Of a stretch of 64,000 bases of DNA, positions 1 through 11,503 are shown piece after piece; positions within the stretch are counted from its first letter, which is position 1, and each line of letters opens with the position of its first letter. The notes beneath the pieces are model-generated. The model made no database searches and was not told where the DNA came from. It was given only the letters and a program-made list of their open reading frames with translations. The position numbers and the translations under genes were made by a program. Origin of the DNA: Euclidia mi (Eukaryota > Arthropoda > Insecta > Lepidoptera > Erebidae); contig OX123183.2 in the NCBI GenBank assembly GCA_944739405.2, positions 96,300,729 through 96,364,728 of the forward strand, in the 5' to 3' direction.

Positions 1-773
1 GCTTGCCGAATGCTACCCATGTTGGATTGATTCCCGAGAATGCTGGTTGCTAAACACAACCGGGTTTTTAAAGGGAAAACGCTACTAAATTATTAAATGC
101 TTATCAATAATCGTGAAAATAATCTAAAATAATTATATTATTAACTGCTTAATTAATACTACTTTTATTAGTGATCGTGATTGTCGATAAGAACCCTTTA
201 TGTAAAAATCATTACTAGATAGTGACTGAAAAGATCACGCGCTTTTTGAGTTAGAAATTATTTTAGACATTCTTAGTGTTGATTGTTCTCAATAACGAAT
301 CACACAAGAAAAGTGTAAGAAATTATATCAGATATTTTAGTTTATTTTAAATGCAACGTAAATATAAAAACTATGCTAGAATAATCATTATACCGATCTA
401 TTCTTTCGTTGAAACTTTAAGAGTGTTCAATATCAATTGAATCAGCTCTAATTGGTATTTTTGCACCGGTTCTTCAAAGTCACCATAGGGAACCATTGAT
501 ACTTTTAAAAAGTCATTTTATAAATTTTCTTGTGGTAAGAAAGCAGTCAAATTTACAAAAAATGTAAACTAATTTAAATCTCTATCTATTACTAGCAGCT
601 TTATTTATTTAAATTAATAGGTATGTCGTCTATATAAACATGTCGTCAGTCATATTTAAGCTCCCAAAAATGTAATGTAAAATAATGATTCATCTAAATG
701 GAGACATTAAGCCCTTATTTCCAAAATAAAGCAATTCAATATAGGGTGAAAATTGTACAGAGACAATGTTTAA

Positions 774-775
<2 letters not shown>
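1..775. other. AT-rich sequence, no gene seen
   Basis: Non-coding AT-rich DNA with stops in all frames. No conserved domain, tRNA shape or transposon end was recognised before the TA tract that begins at about 776. Confidence 0.6.

Positions 776-810
<35 letters not shown>
776..810. repeat. (TA)n microsatellite
   Basis: About 17 TA units directly left of the acgggaattaacgcgaac block. It mirrors the longer TA tract at 2539-2648. Confidence 0.95.
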
Positions 811-811
<1 letters not shown>

Positions 812-867
812 GGGAATTAACGCGAACATGCATTAGGTATTTACATACCTTATTTTGCTTGACGTTT

Positions 868-2005
868 TTTTACCTCCAGATCGATGGTGTCGCAATGGGG
901 AGTCCAGTAGCCCCAGTACTGGCTAACATCTGGATGGAACATTTTGAGGAAAAGGCGCTTAGCATCGGACCTAAGACCATCAGGCTTTGGAAAAGATACG
1001 TGGACGACATCCTTAGTATCGTAAAAGGATGTAAGCAGGAAGTAGTTCAATATGTGCAACACCTTAACTCCATTCATCCGAAAATGAGGTTCACCTACGA
1101 AATGGAAACTGACAGATCGTTGTCATTCTTGGATGTCATAGTGACTGTGAGACCAGATCGGTCCTTAACACACTGCGTATACCGGAAGCCTACACCCGCA
1201 CCACCACCCTCGACACCTGCAATCCGTTGTGACGTCACTAAAAACAGAGCACATGAACTCTGTAACCCTGAGCATTTGAAGCTAGAGCTAGACCATGTTC
1301 AGGAGGTACTCAGGAAGAACGGATACCAGGTACAACGACGAACGACGTGGCCCACCAAGCGAGAAAAACATCCATCAACATCAACAACAACATCAAGCGG
1401 TAAAAAGACAACCGACCTACGTGCCCTACATTAGAGGTGTTACGGATAAAATAGGAGCCAAGTTAAAAAACTACTCCATTCCGACCGTATTTACACCAGG
1501 GGCCAAAGTATACAACATGGTGGGCACACCAAAGGATGTTCTACCGCTACAAACTCCAGGTGTCTATAAAATCAACTGCAGCTGCGGAAGCTCTTACATA
1601 GGGCAAACGAAGCGGACTATCGCTGAACGTATAAAGGAGCACATCGCAGCTGTAAAGAATCGTCAAACGAACAAATCGGCGATTGCGGAACATTTACTTC
1701 AATCGGGCACCAATCACTGGATTGCATTTCATCGTCCTCAAGTCCTCTCCACGGAACGCCACTTTTACCCAAGAGTTGTGCGTGAAGCGATCGAAATAAA
1801 AAAACATAAAAATTTCAATCGGGAAAACGGCTTCAAATTTTCATCGGCGTGGAATCTAGTGATTCGACTAACAACACCCCACTTTAATGCGCGGTCAGCG
1901 AATGTTCAATATACAGATACGGTTAGTGTGTTTTGCGCCGGCACTTCGAAAATCAACGACCCGGGGGTAGAAATAGAATCTTCTATCTCGCACTCGGAGA
2001 CGTGA
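868..2005 (+). pseudogene. Penelope-like RT C-terminus plus GIY-YIG endonuclease (frameshifted)
   Basis: The first frame (868 to about 1330) gives the RT motif block GVAMGSPVAPVLANIWMEHF, then RLWKRYVDDIL, which carries the YVDD catalytic motif of the palm. The second frame (from about 1300 to the stop at 2003-2005) gives the Penelope-type GIY-YIG nuclease: GVYKI at about 1559, then C.CGSSYIGQTKR with YIG at about 1597 and the catalytic-type Arg. It ends with RHFYPRVVREAIEIKKH and NRENGFKFSSAWN, typical of these elements. The two frames join near 1330 by a 1-nt change. A short deletion relative to copy 2 lies near 1190-1230. The upstream RT and N-terminal domains are missing. The family is clear; the copy is dead. 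Confidence 0.85.
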
Positions 2006-2290
2006 CATCGCTACACCAGTCAGCTTGCGACCATAGATTATACAGATATACTGGTATAGATGCGCAACTCCCTCTAAGGAAACAGTTCAATAGGCATCCT
2101 CGACTCTAGATGGCGTACAAATAAATTTTATTTTTATGCCGATCGTATAGATGGCGTTAGTAGTGGATTCATTTTTCAAAATAAAATAAATGTTTAATTT
2201 CGGTGTTAGTAAATAAGTAAATGACAACTATTATGTAAAATATGCAATTTAAAAGTAAAAATATATAAAAATCACAAAAAGTAGTTCTAG

Positions 2291-2358
2291 ATTAGCGTGG
2301 ATTCGAACCACGGACTTTTAAGTTATGAGCCTAGCACTCTTCCACTGCGCCACGCAGA
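2291..2358 (-). tRNA. tRNA-Met(CAT)-like sequence, degenerate
   Basis: On the minus strand there is a D-arm (GCGC...GTGC), an anticodon loop CTCATAA with CAT at 2327-2325, and a good T-arm (CGTGG TTCGAAT CCACG). The B box GGTTCGAATCC is perfect. The acceptor ends do not pair and one nucleotide seems missing between the D and anticodon arms. It is therefore more likely a tRNA pseudogene or SINE head than a working tRNA. Confidence 0.4.
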
Positions 2359-2537
2359 TTTTAACGATGTGGCGAAATTACCGTTCACTTATCGCTACAG
2401 ATATTTCTAGGTATATATGTAATTTTTTTCTTGCAATCTTCGGTAGATGGCGCTGATCTATATGAAATTTACCCATGTATGGAGCTTTCACGGCAATAAC
2501 ATGCATAAATACCTTATGCAAGTTCGCGTTAATTCCC

Positions 2538-2873
<336 letters not shown>

Positions 2874-2874
2874 G

Positions 2875-3151
2875 ATGATGATATATATATTCTTAAACAT
2901 GCAACGCGAGTGTTTAAAAGTTTCTATTGCAAACCGCTACGGGTCGGAAATTGCGAAATTAGTGCGTCACCTAGAATTATTAGGGAGGAAACGAGCGCGA
3001 GTGGAAACATCGTTGATATTTCTAACAAAATGTCGCGATTGGAACTTATTACCTACGTGTGTGCGTATAAAACCACGTAGTGATATCGCATTTTCCCGTA
3101 AAATTCTATATAACGCGAGTGTACGTCTCCTGAGACAGTTAATACGCACCA
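2875..3151 (+). pseudogene. Penelope-like N-terminal region
   Basis: One open frame reads through HLELLGRKRARVETSLIFL, then KCRDWNLLPTCVRIK and ILYNASVRLLRQLIRTN. This fits the basic, helical N-terminal region of insect Penelope-like proteins. It stops at the poly-T border of the inserted LINE and resumes at 4744 with SVQCELYAVHAKCSEFLSR. The assignment rests on position relative to the RT downstream and on family resemblance. Confidence 0.6.
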
Positions 3152-4743
3152 ACTTTTTTTTTTTTTTATGGAATAGTGTGCAAACGCGCAGACGGATCGC
3201 TTGATGTTAAGCGATTACCGTCGCCCATGGACACCCGCAACACCAGAGGAGTCACAAGTGCGTTGCCGGCCTTTTAAAAAGGAATACGCTCTTTTTTGAA
3301 GGTTTGAAGGTCGTATTGGTTCGGAAAAACCGCAGGCGACAGATCATTCCACAGTTTACAGGTGCGAGGCAGAAAGTTTCTAGAAAAGCGCACCGTTGTG
3401 GCTTGCCAACCATCTAAATGATGGGGATGGAAATTCTGTCACGTAGAACGATGGCGGAAAGAGGCGGCAGAGATTAATCCGAACAACTCTTCGGAGCACT
3501 CCCCATAGTAATAGCGATAAAAGATGCATAGCGAGGCTACATCTCTACGCAGCGCCAAGGGGTCTAACCGGTTGCAAATATTTTGGCAATCGACAATTCG
3601 AGCGGCTCTCCGTTGGATGCAGTCCAGAGGGAGAAGCTGGTACTGGGGTGCCCCTGCTCAAAGGTGAGAACAGTATTCCATATGTGGCCGGACCTGTGCC
3701 TTATAAAGGAGCAAGCGGTGGGCCGGAGTGAAATACCGTCTCGATCTATTGAGCACGCCAAGCTTCTTCGAGGCTAACTTAGCATTAGCCTCTAAGTGAC
3801 CGCGGAACTGGACTTCGCTCGATATGTCGATACCAAGTATTCCAATACTGGCGGAGGCAGTTAAGGGAGTGCTCTCAAAACGAGGATATACGACCAATGG
3901 CAGTTTTTTTGCGGTGAACACGCAAACTTGTGTCTTTGTGGAGTTAAATTGGACCAAATTAAGTCTTCCCCAATCTGAGACCATCTCCAAGGAGGTCTCA
4001 ATTTCAGACACAAGTTTATTTCGGCTCTCGATGACTTTTTCCCGAGAAATGTTGGCTCGGCCGGTATATAAAGCATCGCCCGTTCTGTCATCTGCATAAC
4101 AATGAATGCCACTGTCTAGCAACATATCATTGATATGCAGGAGGAACAGAGTAGGCGATAGCACGCAGCCTTGAGGGACACCAGCATTTACAGACAAGGC
4201 GTCAGAGCATTCACCGTCAACTACGACCTTTATGCTTCTGTCTGTAAGAACGCTGGTGACCCATTCGCATAATTTCTCGGGCAGCCCATAGGAAGGGAGC
4301 TTCGAAAGAAGCGCTTTGTGCCAGACCCGATCGAAGGCCTTCGCTATGTCCAAATTGACCGCCAAAGCCTCCCCCTTTGTCTCGATCGCCTGTGCCCAAC
4401 AATGTGTCAGGTATACTAGAAGATCACCAGCCGACCGACCCTTACGAAAGCCGTATTGCTGGTCACTAAGCAGCTGATTATCCTCTAGAAACCGAAGGAG
4501 CTGGCAGTTAATAATGAACTCCATTATCTTCGAGAAGAGGGAGGTTATAGCTATCGGTCTGTAGTAGGACGGGTTAGAGCGATCGCCTTTTTTAGGGATC
4601 GGGTGGACCAATGCTGTCTTCCACGATATTGGGACCACGCCAAAAGAGTAAGACAGACGAAAAAGGCGTGTTAAAACTGGTGCCAACTTGGAGCGCAGAT
4701 CTTCAACACAATAGGAGGAATTCGATCAGGCCCATAGTGAGCT
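3152..4743 (-). pseudogene. Non-LTR retrotransposon RT fragment (jockey/CR1-like), inserted in the Penelope-like copy
   Basis: On the minus strand the frame runs from AHYGPDRIPPIVLK (about 4743) through RT blocks: VHPIPKKGDRSNPSYYRPI, QYGFRKGRSAGDLL, LDIAKAFDRVWH, GVPQGCVLSPTLFLL and HCYADD, the catalytic motif. It continues past two in-frame TGA codons (3658-3660, replacing a Trp after YCSHL; 3439-3441, likely an old CGA) into the usual C-terminus and 3' UTR. It ends in a tail seen as poly-T at 3152-3167. It is 5'-truncated inside the RT. The exact clade is not certain. No clear target duplication was found. Confidence 0.8.
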
Positions 4744-6285
4744 TAATAGTGTACAGTGTGAGTTATATGCCGTGCATGCGAAGTGTAGTGAGTTCCTATC
4801 TCGCGTTGATTATGATTTGTGTGATTGGATAACGTTTTTACAAGCAAGTTGGACATTCGAACTATGTAGTGCTACTCACGAGCGAAAGTTCTCGAAGTTA
4901 TTAAACCGACGGTATGTGAATAAAACGTTACCTACGGAATCGGTACAAACCAGTAACACCGTAAATAATCTATCCAACGCGACTTTAGATGAACCTGTGA
5001 ATAACATCTTGGCCAAAGGTTTAAACTTCGCATTAACACCCAAGCGAATACCGTACGAAAATATAATCAGCAGTGTTGAGGAGACGATTATTCGTAATAA
5101 AGTACCGCCCGGTGATGCCGATACCCTACGACAGGACGTCGCGGTGATATTACGGAAGTCTAAGATACCCACCAGCAATGTCACTATGGAAGAGCGTCAA
5201 GCACTGAAAAGGATTCGAGACAGCCAGGATATTTTAGTGCTTAAGGCCGACAAGGGATTGCACTGCAGTGATGAATACGGCAGATTATACGGACAAGGTA
5301 CAAGAGTTGTTATGTAATAACAAGGTGTATAAACCGGTCTCATGTAACCCCACGGCCAGAGTAACGCGCAGAATACGAGCACTGATACAAGACCACCAGG
5401 ACCTGTTCACAGAAGATGAGTATAGCAAGTTATATGGTCCTAAGCCATACCAACCACCTAGGCTATATGGTCTGCCTAAGGTACATAAGCCCAACGTGCC
5501 ACTGCGGCCTATCGTAAGTCAGATTTCCACGCCTACTTACGACCTTGCGAAGCACGTTGCATCGGCACTGCAGCCATTAGTCGATATGACACCGTCTTTC
5601 GTGAAGAACTCGCGTCATTTCGTCCAGATCATACAAAGCATCCGATTGGAACCGGAAGATGTAATGGTAAGCTTTGACGTTGAGTCGCTCTTTACCAATG
5701 TTCCAATAAGGGAATGTCTGGACGTAGTGAGGGACAGACTGAGTGACAATGATATGCCTCACAACTATATTAATCTATTAAAACACTGCTTAGATGGCAA
5801 CTACTTCCTCTTCCAAGGCCAATATTACCTCCAGATCTATGGTGTCGCAATGGGGAGTCCAGTAGCCCCAGTACTGGCTAACATCTGGATGGAACATTTT
5901 GAGGAAAAGGCACTTAGCATCGGATCTAAGACCATCAGGCTTTGGAAAAGATACGTGGACGACATCTTTAGTATCGTAAAAGGAGGTAAGCAGGAAGTAG
6001 ATCAATATGTGCAACACCTTTAACTCTATTCATCCGAAAATGAGGTTCACCTACGAAATGGAAAGTGACAGATCGTTGTCAGTCTTGGATGTCAAAGTGA
6101 CTGTGAGACCAGATGGGTCCTTAACACACTGCGTATACCGGAAGCCTACACACACAGATAGATACCTGCACGCCACGTCGCACCACCACCCTCGACACCT
6201 GCAATCCGTTGTGACGTCACTAAAAAACAGAGCACATGACCTCTGTGACCCTGAGCATTTGAAGCTAGAGCTAGCGGTTGCCTCG
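4744..6285 (+). pseudogene. Penelope-like reverse transcriptase (frameshifted)
   Basis: Three frames carry one protein. Frame one (4744 to about 5250) gives HAKCSEFLSR, THERKFSKLL and ends ILVLKADKG, a Penelope RT hallmark. Frame two (about 5268-6022) gives RLYGLPKVHK, PLRPIVSQISTPTYDLAK, VSFDVESLFTNVPI, GVAMGSPVAPVLANIWMEHF and KRYVDDIF. Frame three (6007-6285) continues with RFTYEME. The second change is visible by comparison: copy 1 reads accttaactc at 1061 while this copy reads acctttaactc at 6016, one extra T. Homology ends before the GIY-YIG domain. Confidence 0.85.
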
Positions 6286-6415
6286 CCACTGTGGAAGAGC
6301 TGATATTCTGTCATATCTAGTTAGACTAGTAAGCGAACCTCGGGCTCCAAGGCGTCCAAGTCTTGGTTGCAACTGGGATAACGCTAGGATGACAAATATG
6401 TAACTATTGCAGATG
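6286..6415 (+). mobile_element. SINE 3' part
   Basis: The sequence gtggaagagctgatattctg, then ctagttagactagtaagcg and gggataacgctaggatgac, matches the 3' part of the SINE at 58815-58912 and at 47165-47245. It is probably the other half of the SINE that starts at 2650, displaced by the Penelope-like insertion. Confidence 0.65.
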
Positions 6416-7212
6416 GAGGAATAAGCTAAAGCTAACAATTATTTATAAATTTATTAAAATGTCGAAAAGTTTATTCGAACATCCTCAGGGACTTTTCTAA
6501 AATAAAAGTAATTTTACCTATATTAATATTTTTAATCTATAATATACATTTATATCACTGTGATATCTATGCGATCAAATTAAATATCTATTACCCGTAC
6601 GTTATTCAGCAGCAAAGCTCAAAGCCAAAAATAAAGAAAGGCCATCTAAAACATTGGGACACCACCTTCATCTTAGCAAGCTTCAATTTGAAAATCGTAG
6701 CAAATTCCAAAAGATTGAAACTTAGTAAAAATATATATGTATCTAGTTTAGAATTTATTGAAGTGGCAGTTAGGGGACGCAGTTAAATTAGTTCTTCAAG
6801 CTTCTGGAATCGACGGAGCAAGTTTCTAGCCCTCCACCTCCCCCATTCACTGGTGAAACGGGCATACATTAAAAGTTTACCGGCAAAATATAAACATATT
6901 GCTAGTTGCAGGGAAAAGTATATTCTGGAGTTTTCTATTTTAAATGAAACTGTTTGTCGTTTATCATATAAACTTTTGTTAGTTATGTTCACTAGGAATT
7001 GTTGTTGAGCTTCGAAGCGAATGACTGAAACGTTCAGTGGTCTATGGTTGGTATTTTACACAACTTTTCTTGAAATCAATACACTTGTATATAATGTCGA
7101 TGTGAAATAATTTGAGTAAAATTGTAAAGACATTCTTCATTACTTTTGCGACAAGAAAACCCTTTTGGCTTTAGCCAAGTCTTAGTATTTTATTTACGAA
7201 TATATCATTATT
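6416..7212. other. AT-rich sequence, no gene seen
   Basis: No coding potential beyond short chance frames, no structured RNA and no transposon end recognised. Confidence 0.6.
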
Positions 7213-7520
7213 TTAATTTTCCTGATATACTTTATTTTTTATAGCATTAGGCGGCAAACGAGCAGACTGATTGCCTGATGGTAAGCAATTACCGCCGCCC
7301 ATGGACACAAGCAACACCACATGAGTCACAAGTGCGTTGCCGCCCCTTGGGGTTGGGAAAAGGGATAGGATGAGGAGTGGAATGAGTGAGAAGGAATAGG
7401 GGATAGGGCCTCCGGCACTCTCACTCACCGAACGAAACGCAACAGTTACTTTACGTCGATTTTCTGTGAGAGGGTAGTACTTTCCCGGTCGAGCCGGCCC
7501 ATTCATGCTGAAATCAGCAA
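7213..7520 (-). mobile_element. LINE 3' end fragment
   Basis: Shares with 3175-3265 the block gattgcctgatggtaagc, ttaccgccgcccatggacac, gcaacacc and gagtcacaagtgcgttgcc. This is the 3' terminal region of the LINE described at 3152. The orientation is the same (3' end on the left). The reading frame through it is not a gene. Confidence 0.6.
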
Positions 7521-7889
7521 GGGTCTACTACCGTAAAAAACTTTTACTTCAGTGAGCAAGGACATATTTTATATTTGAAATAATATAGAAAATTATACCT
7601 ACTGGGTAATTACCCACCTTAATTAAGTTAAGTATGAGTTGAGACAGAGCCTTCTCTTAAAAAGACTTCATCACAATGTTAATTTTAACTAAAAAATCGG
7701 GTATTTCTTGTTAATTAGATGATTTTTATTGTAAAACTAGCACCTACAAACATTGTTGTGAATAATAAAAATCGGTCAAGCCGTTTCGGAGTAGTTTAAT
7801 TACAAACACTGAGACACGAGATTTCATCAAAAATATGTTTTGTTATTTATATGTTATCTGAACTTAATAAACACTCGATATAATATTTC
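7521..7889. other. AT-rich sequence, no gene seen
   Basis: Contains ggtcaagccgtttcggagtag, a phrase common in dispersed lepidopteran repeats. Otherwise nothing was recognised. Confidence 0.5.
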
Positions 7890-7995
7890 ATTCAACGTCA
7901 ACGACCTATTAAAATATTTCATCGTAACACTCCCCTACCCTGTCCTAAATTCCTTTCCCTTCCCAATCCGAAGTACAGGTGGAGAATATGGCCGT

Positions 7996-8851
7996 ATGAG
8001 TTTTAGGGGATTAAATATTACTTTACCCCAGGAGGGTACCGGACCTACCGGAGAATCCCTCTCTGAGCATCTTCGCTCAGACTGCCCCATCGTATCTGGG
8101 GGGGGGGGGGGGAGGGGTTTGGGCGAAATTCCCAACGGCGACGCGCTTTGCCACACGTCACGTTTTGTCTCCCCATCAAACAGAGGCAAAAGGAGGGCTA
8201 GGGAATGCCTGTTTGCAACGGTGAATGTTTGTGGAGGAGTGGATGGTAAGATTGATGAATTGTGTGATATGATGGATGTAAGGGAAATTGATATACTAGG
8301 AGTGAGTGAAAGTAAGAAGAAAGGTTGTTCCACACCTACTCATGGCCGATATAGTGCATATTGGTCTGGAGTTGTTGATTCTGAGAGAGCTAGCCAAGGA
8401 GTTGGAATGATTCTATCAGATAGAATGAATGAGTGTGTGAAAGAATATGCATTTGTTAACTCCAGGCTTATTTGGGTGCGACTAAAACTCGGCTTAACTA
8501 AAGTCTTTGTTATGTCTGTTTATGCTTCAGACATGTCCAAACCGTCAAATGTAAGACAGGAATTCTGGGATAATGTAAGAGATGTGCTTGCTAAGTGTGA
8601 GAATAATGAAAGGATTATTATGTTAGGCGACTTTAATGGCTGGGTAGGTGTGTGTCGTGATGGCTTTGAAAGGGTTCTAGGGCGATTTGGTGACGAGAGG
8701 GTGAATGAAAATGGTGAAAGTTTACTGGATATATGTATGGAGAGAAAGCTTGTGGTGACAAACACTCTGTTTAGTCACAAGATGATTCATATGTATACAT
8801 GGCAAAGGCAGACAGACCGAAGTATGATAGATTTTGTTGTGATAGACGAAC
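7996..8851 (+). pseudogene. RTE LINE AP-endonuclease domain (N-terminal part)
   Basis: Open from the ATG at 7996. Endonuclease motifs are in order: LFATVNVCGG, DILGVSES with the catalytic-type Glu, VFVMSVYASDMSKP, MLGDFNGWVGV with the D-x-N pair, and SMIDFVVIDE. The final TDHFLV motif lies beyond the inserted provirus at about 17936. A run of 14 G at 8099-8112 lies in the N-terminal linker and could vary in length. The reading frame ends artificially in the LTR. Confidence 0.85.
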
Positions 8852-9131
8852 TGTTAGGAGGCCGACCCCGTTCGTCTTTTTAAAAAAACTCACAAATTAA
8901 TTTAGAGTCCTTTTATTACCTTAATACACACACACTACACTATATTGAATGCCTATATAGGTTTCTCAACCGTTCACTGTCGCGTCCCAGGCCCAACTGG
9001 CTCATAATAATATAATTGAAGTAAAGAAATGAATAAATGCTGATTAAGAGCTTCTAGAATATAATGGAAAATACGCGATGCAGTGAAATTGCTGACTAGG
9101 CTTTCTCTACGTTATAATATGGTATGTAACA
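8852..9131 (-). repeat. LTR (3' LTR of the errantivirus-like element)
   Basis: 280 bp, TGTTAGGAGG...GTATGTAACA on the plus strand, identical by eye to 17595-17874. Flanked on the left by the duplicated target GAAC. Confidence 0.95.
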
Positions 9132-9144
9132 GCTCCCCCCTTTT
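9132..9144 (-). promoter_or_regulatory. Polypurine tract
   Basis: Read on the minus strand this is AAAAGGGGGGAGC, directly against the 3' LTR. This is the expected site and composition of the plus-strand primer. Confidence 0.85.
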
Positions 9145-9544
9145 GACGAAGCATTATCTAAATTAAGATAAGTGGAGTCAGAGATGAGATTGAGAAACCT
9201 TTACAAAAGAAATAGTAAAATAATTTTATCCAATTAGATATTGTTATTCTAGGATATAGGATTTAAATCTAATTACGACATAGAAAATAGTAAAATTAAT
9301 TATAAAGTTCAACATTATTATTCTAGAATATAGAATTTGAAATTGATTATAATATTTGAACAATTCAATTAGAAAGTATAATTAAAATTAAAACCGACAT
9401 AGTAAATAATAATTGATTAGAAATATCATAGTAAAGTAAATTCATTTTAATTAGTAGTAAATTGTAAACAAATGAAATAGTAAATATTTAGCAAATGTAA
9501 AAATGTAAATAGTTTGTATATATCATTTAGTACATAGACATTTT
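9145..9544. other. 3' untranslated region of the errantivirus-like element
   Basis: AT-rich stretch between the env stop and the polypurine tract. Loosely repeated phrases (tagtaaaataatt, tattctagaatatag) occur, but there is no frame and no clear hairpin. Confidence 0.6.
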
Positions 9545-11480
9545 CTAAAAGTTTTTAATATTTCTTGTAGAATTAAATTGAACTTTATGCAAAGAACCAT
9601 AAGGCTTATAATTGGTAGTGACATTCGGTAATGATTTTACAGATTTGTCATCTTCTGATGCTGATAGGTCTGTCATTTCAAAAGAACTATTAAGTTTTGA
9701 ATTATGCTGGACAGATTTCTTTGTATTACATTGATTGAAGATTTGTATACAACATCCAGAATTAGAATGATTTGCATAACACTTATACATCTTATAAGCT
9801 AAGTATAAAAATAGAAACACAATAAGAATAATAGTAAATGTGGAATAGTAGTGGCTATATTTAATGAAATGAGATTCATTTTGCAATTTATTTAATTCGT
9901 TTTCTAAATTATTTAATTGATGAGTCTGATACTTTAACGATTCTAAATTGATTTTAGATAAAGAAAGAGGCGTTAAGTGAGGCAAACTTTCATTAAATAT
10001 ATCCTTCTTGCAACAATCGTCATTTGTTATGTCGAAGTGTATATCAATAGGAGATTTAACAGAAAAGGAATAAACGTTACTAGGCAACAACTGGATGGTT
10101 TTCGAATAACCTATACAATCCGTTGTTAATTTTACAATTCCTGTGCCAACAATAGAGTAATCGTTAATATCGTCCTGACATTTAATTGTTAATTTGGTTA
10201 CATCTGACTGTACAAATATCCACCTATTATTTTTAAGTCTTTGCCAAATATCTATTTGACCATATAACAATCTAGAGGTACATTCTCTAGGTAAAGTTAA
10301 GGTTATTTCAGTCAGTAACTTAGATTCACAGTTTGCATTATTCAAACACGAAAATATAGAAGTTAACTCACAAATAGAATAATTACTATAAATAGTTTTA
10401 CAACTGTTAAGGTCATTTAACATGGCATAATGCATTCTATCATCACTTAATGCTATATAATTATTAGAAGGTTGAATCAAAGCAAATGTTTGAATATGAG
10501 AGTTTGACTCGTGAGGAGTCGGTAAGGGAATCACTTTATGAACAGTAAAATTATCTAACGATATTAATGGAATTTGTAACACAAAAACAATCTTATTATT
10601 ATAGTAGTAACAGCTAAGTTGCGATACATCTATAATTGAATTAATATTATTTATATCTAATGGAACTGGAAATTCCAATTGTTTACTTATTTGATTGCTA
10701 TGTTCTGACAATTCTTTGAAAAGATTCATTGGACTTATAACGCTAGGGTGCAGAACATTTAGCTTAGAAAATAAAATAGCATTAAGAGTAGTATCTAGTA
10801 AATTAGAGATAGACAATAAGGAACTTTCAATAACACTAAAAAGATTATTTATCTTAGAGATATAAAGAAGAATGTTATCAGTTTTGGTAATTTGAGAAAA
10901 TATTTGATTCATAGTATCAATTTGTTGATTTAATTTTACTTCATTTTGATTAAGTTTAGAAATAGTAGAATTAAAGTTATTTATAGTTGACTTAATTATA
11001 TGTATATTATCTCGAAACAAATGAAATAATTCCTTGTCGTTTTTGCGACAAGATTCAATTGCTGCATCATACTTGCGAGCATCGTCGGCGTCTAATGTGC
11101 CGAAAAAGAATTTAAGGATTTCGCCACCGAATTCTAAAGATCTTTTAACTTTATGTTTAGATTGATTACTTATAATATGAGACAGGGATTCGAGTTTGAC
11201 ATAACTAGATTGTATTAAGATTTCGATCGGGCTAGAAAAGTCTTTACATTCGGATAGATATTTGGATTGAGATTTTACGCATAGATTTAAGGTATTTTGC
11301 AATAGAGTTTCGATTTTGTTAAGATATGGATCTAGAGTTATTAAATCAATATGTGTAATGACTTTCCAATAGTCATTATAAAAATGTATATTAGTCTGAG
11401 GTTCAAAATATAAACCAGGACTATGAGAAATAGGAATTATATTGGAGTCTGCTTGGCAATGCCTTCCGCAGCATAATATT
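9545..11480 (-). CDS. env: Errantivirus-type envelope (F-like) protein, spliced exon
   Basis: The env frame is open from about 11503 down to 9545. The coding exon most likely begins at 11480, after a strong splice acceptor, since no in-frame ATG precedes the conserved part; the start must come from an upstream exon. After a Cys-rich N-terminus comes a furin-type site (VKR) followed by a fusion-peptide-like stretch and the FGTLDADDARKYD block, a hallmark shared by insect retroviral Env and baculovirus F proteins. A long coiled-coil-like region, several cysteine pairs, a membrane segment (FTIILIVFLFLYLAY) and an approximately 80-residue cytoplasmic tail follow. It would mediate cell entry in infectious members. 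The frame looks uninterrupted; infectivity is unknown. Confidence 0.85.
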
Positions 11481-11503
11481 CTGGAAATGAGAAAATAGAA
11501 GAA
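11481..11503 (-). promoter_or_regulatory. Probable env splice acceptor
   Basis: The minus strand has a pyrimidine-rich run of about 20 nt ending TTTCTCATTTCCAG, with the AG at 11482-11481, just before the env exon and just after the integrase stop (11504-11506). Errantivirus env is known to be made from a spliced RNA. The donor could not be fixed from the sequence alone. Confidence 0.65.

Larger units (their letters stand above)
2874..6285 (+). mobile_element. Penelope-like element copy 2, interrupted by a LINE
   Basis: The N-terminal and RT regions of a Penelope-like element lie at 2874-3151 and 4744-6285. They are separated by a minus-strand LINE fragment (3152-4743). The 3' GIY-YIG part is absent; homology with copy 1 ends near 6285. 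SINE sequence lies on both sides (2650-2873 and 6286-6415), so this element probably inserted in a SINE. Confidence 0.75.
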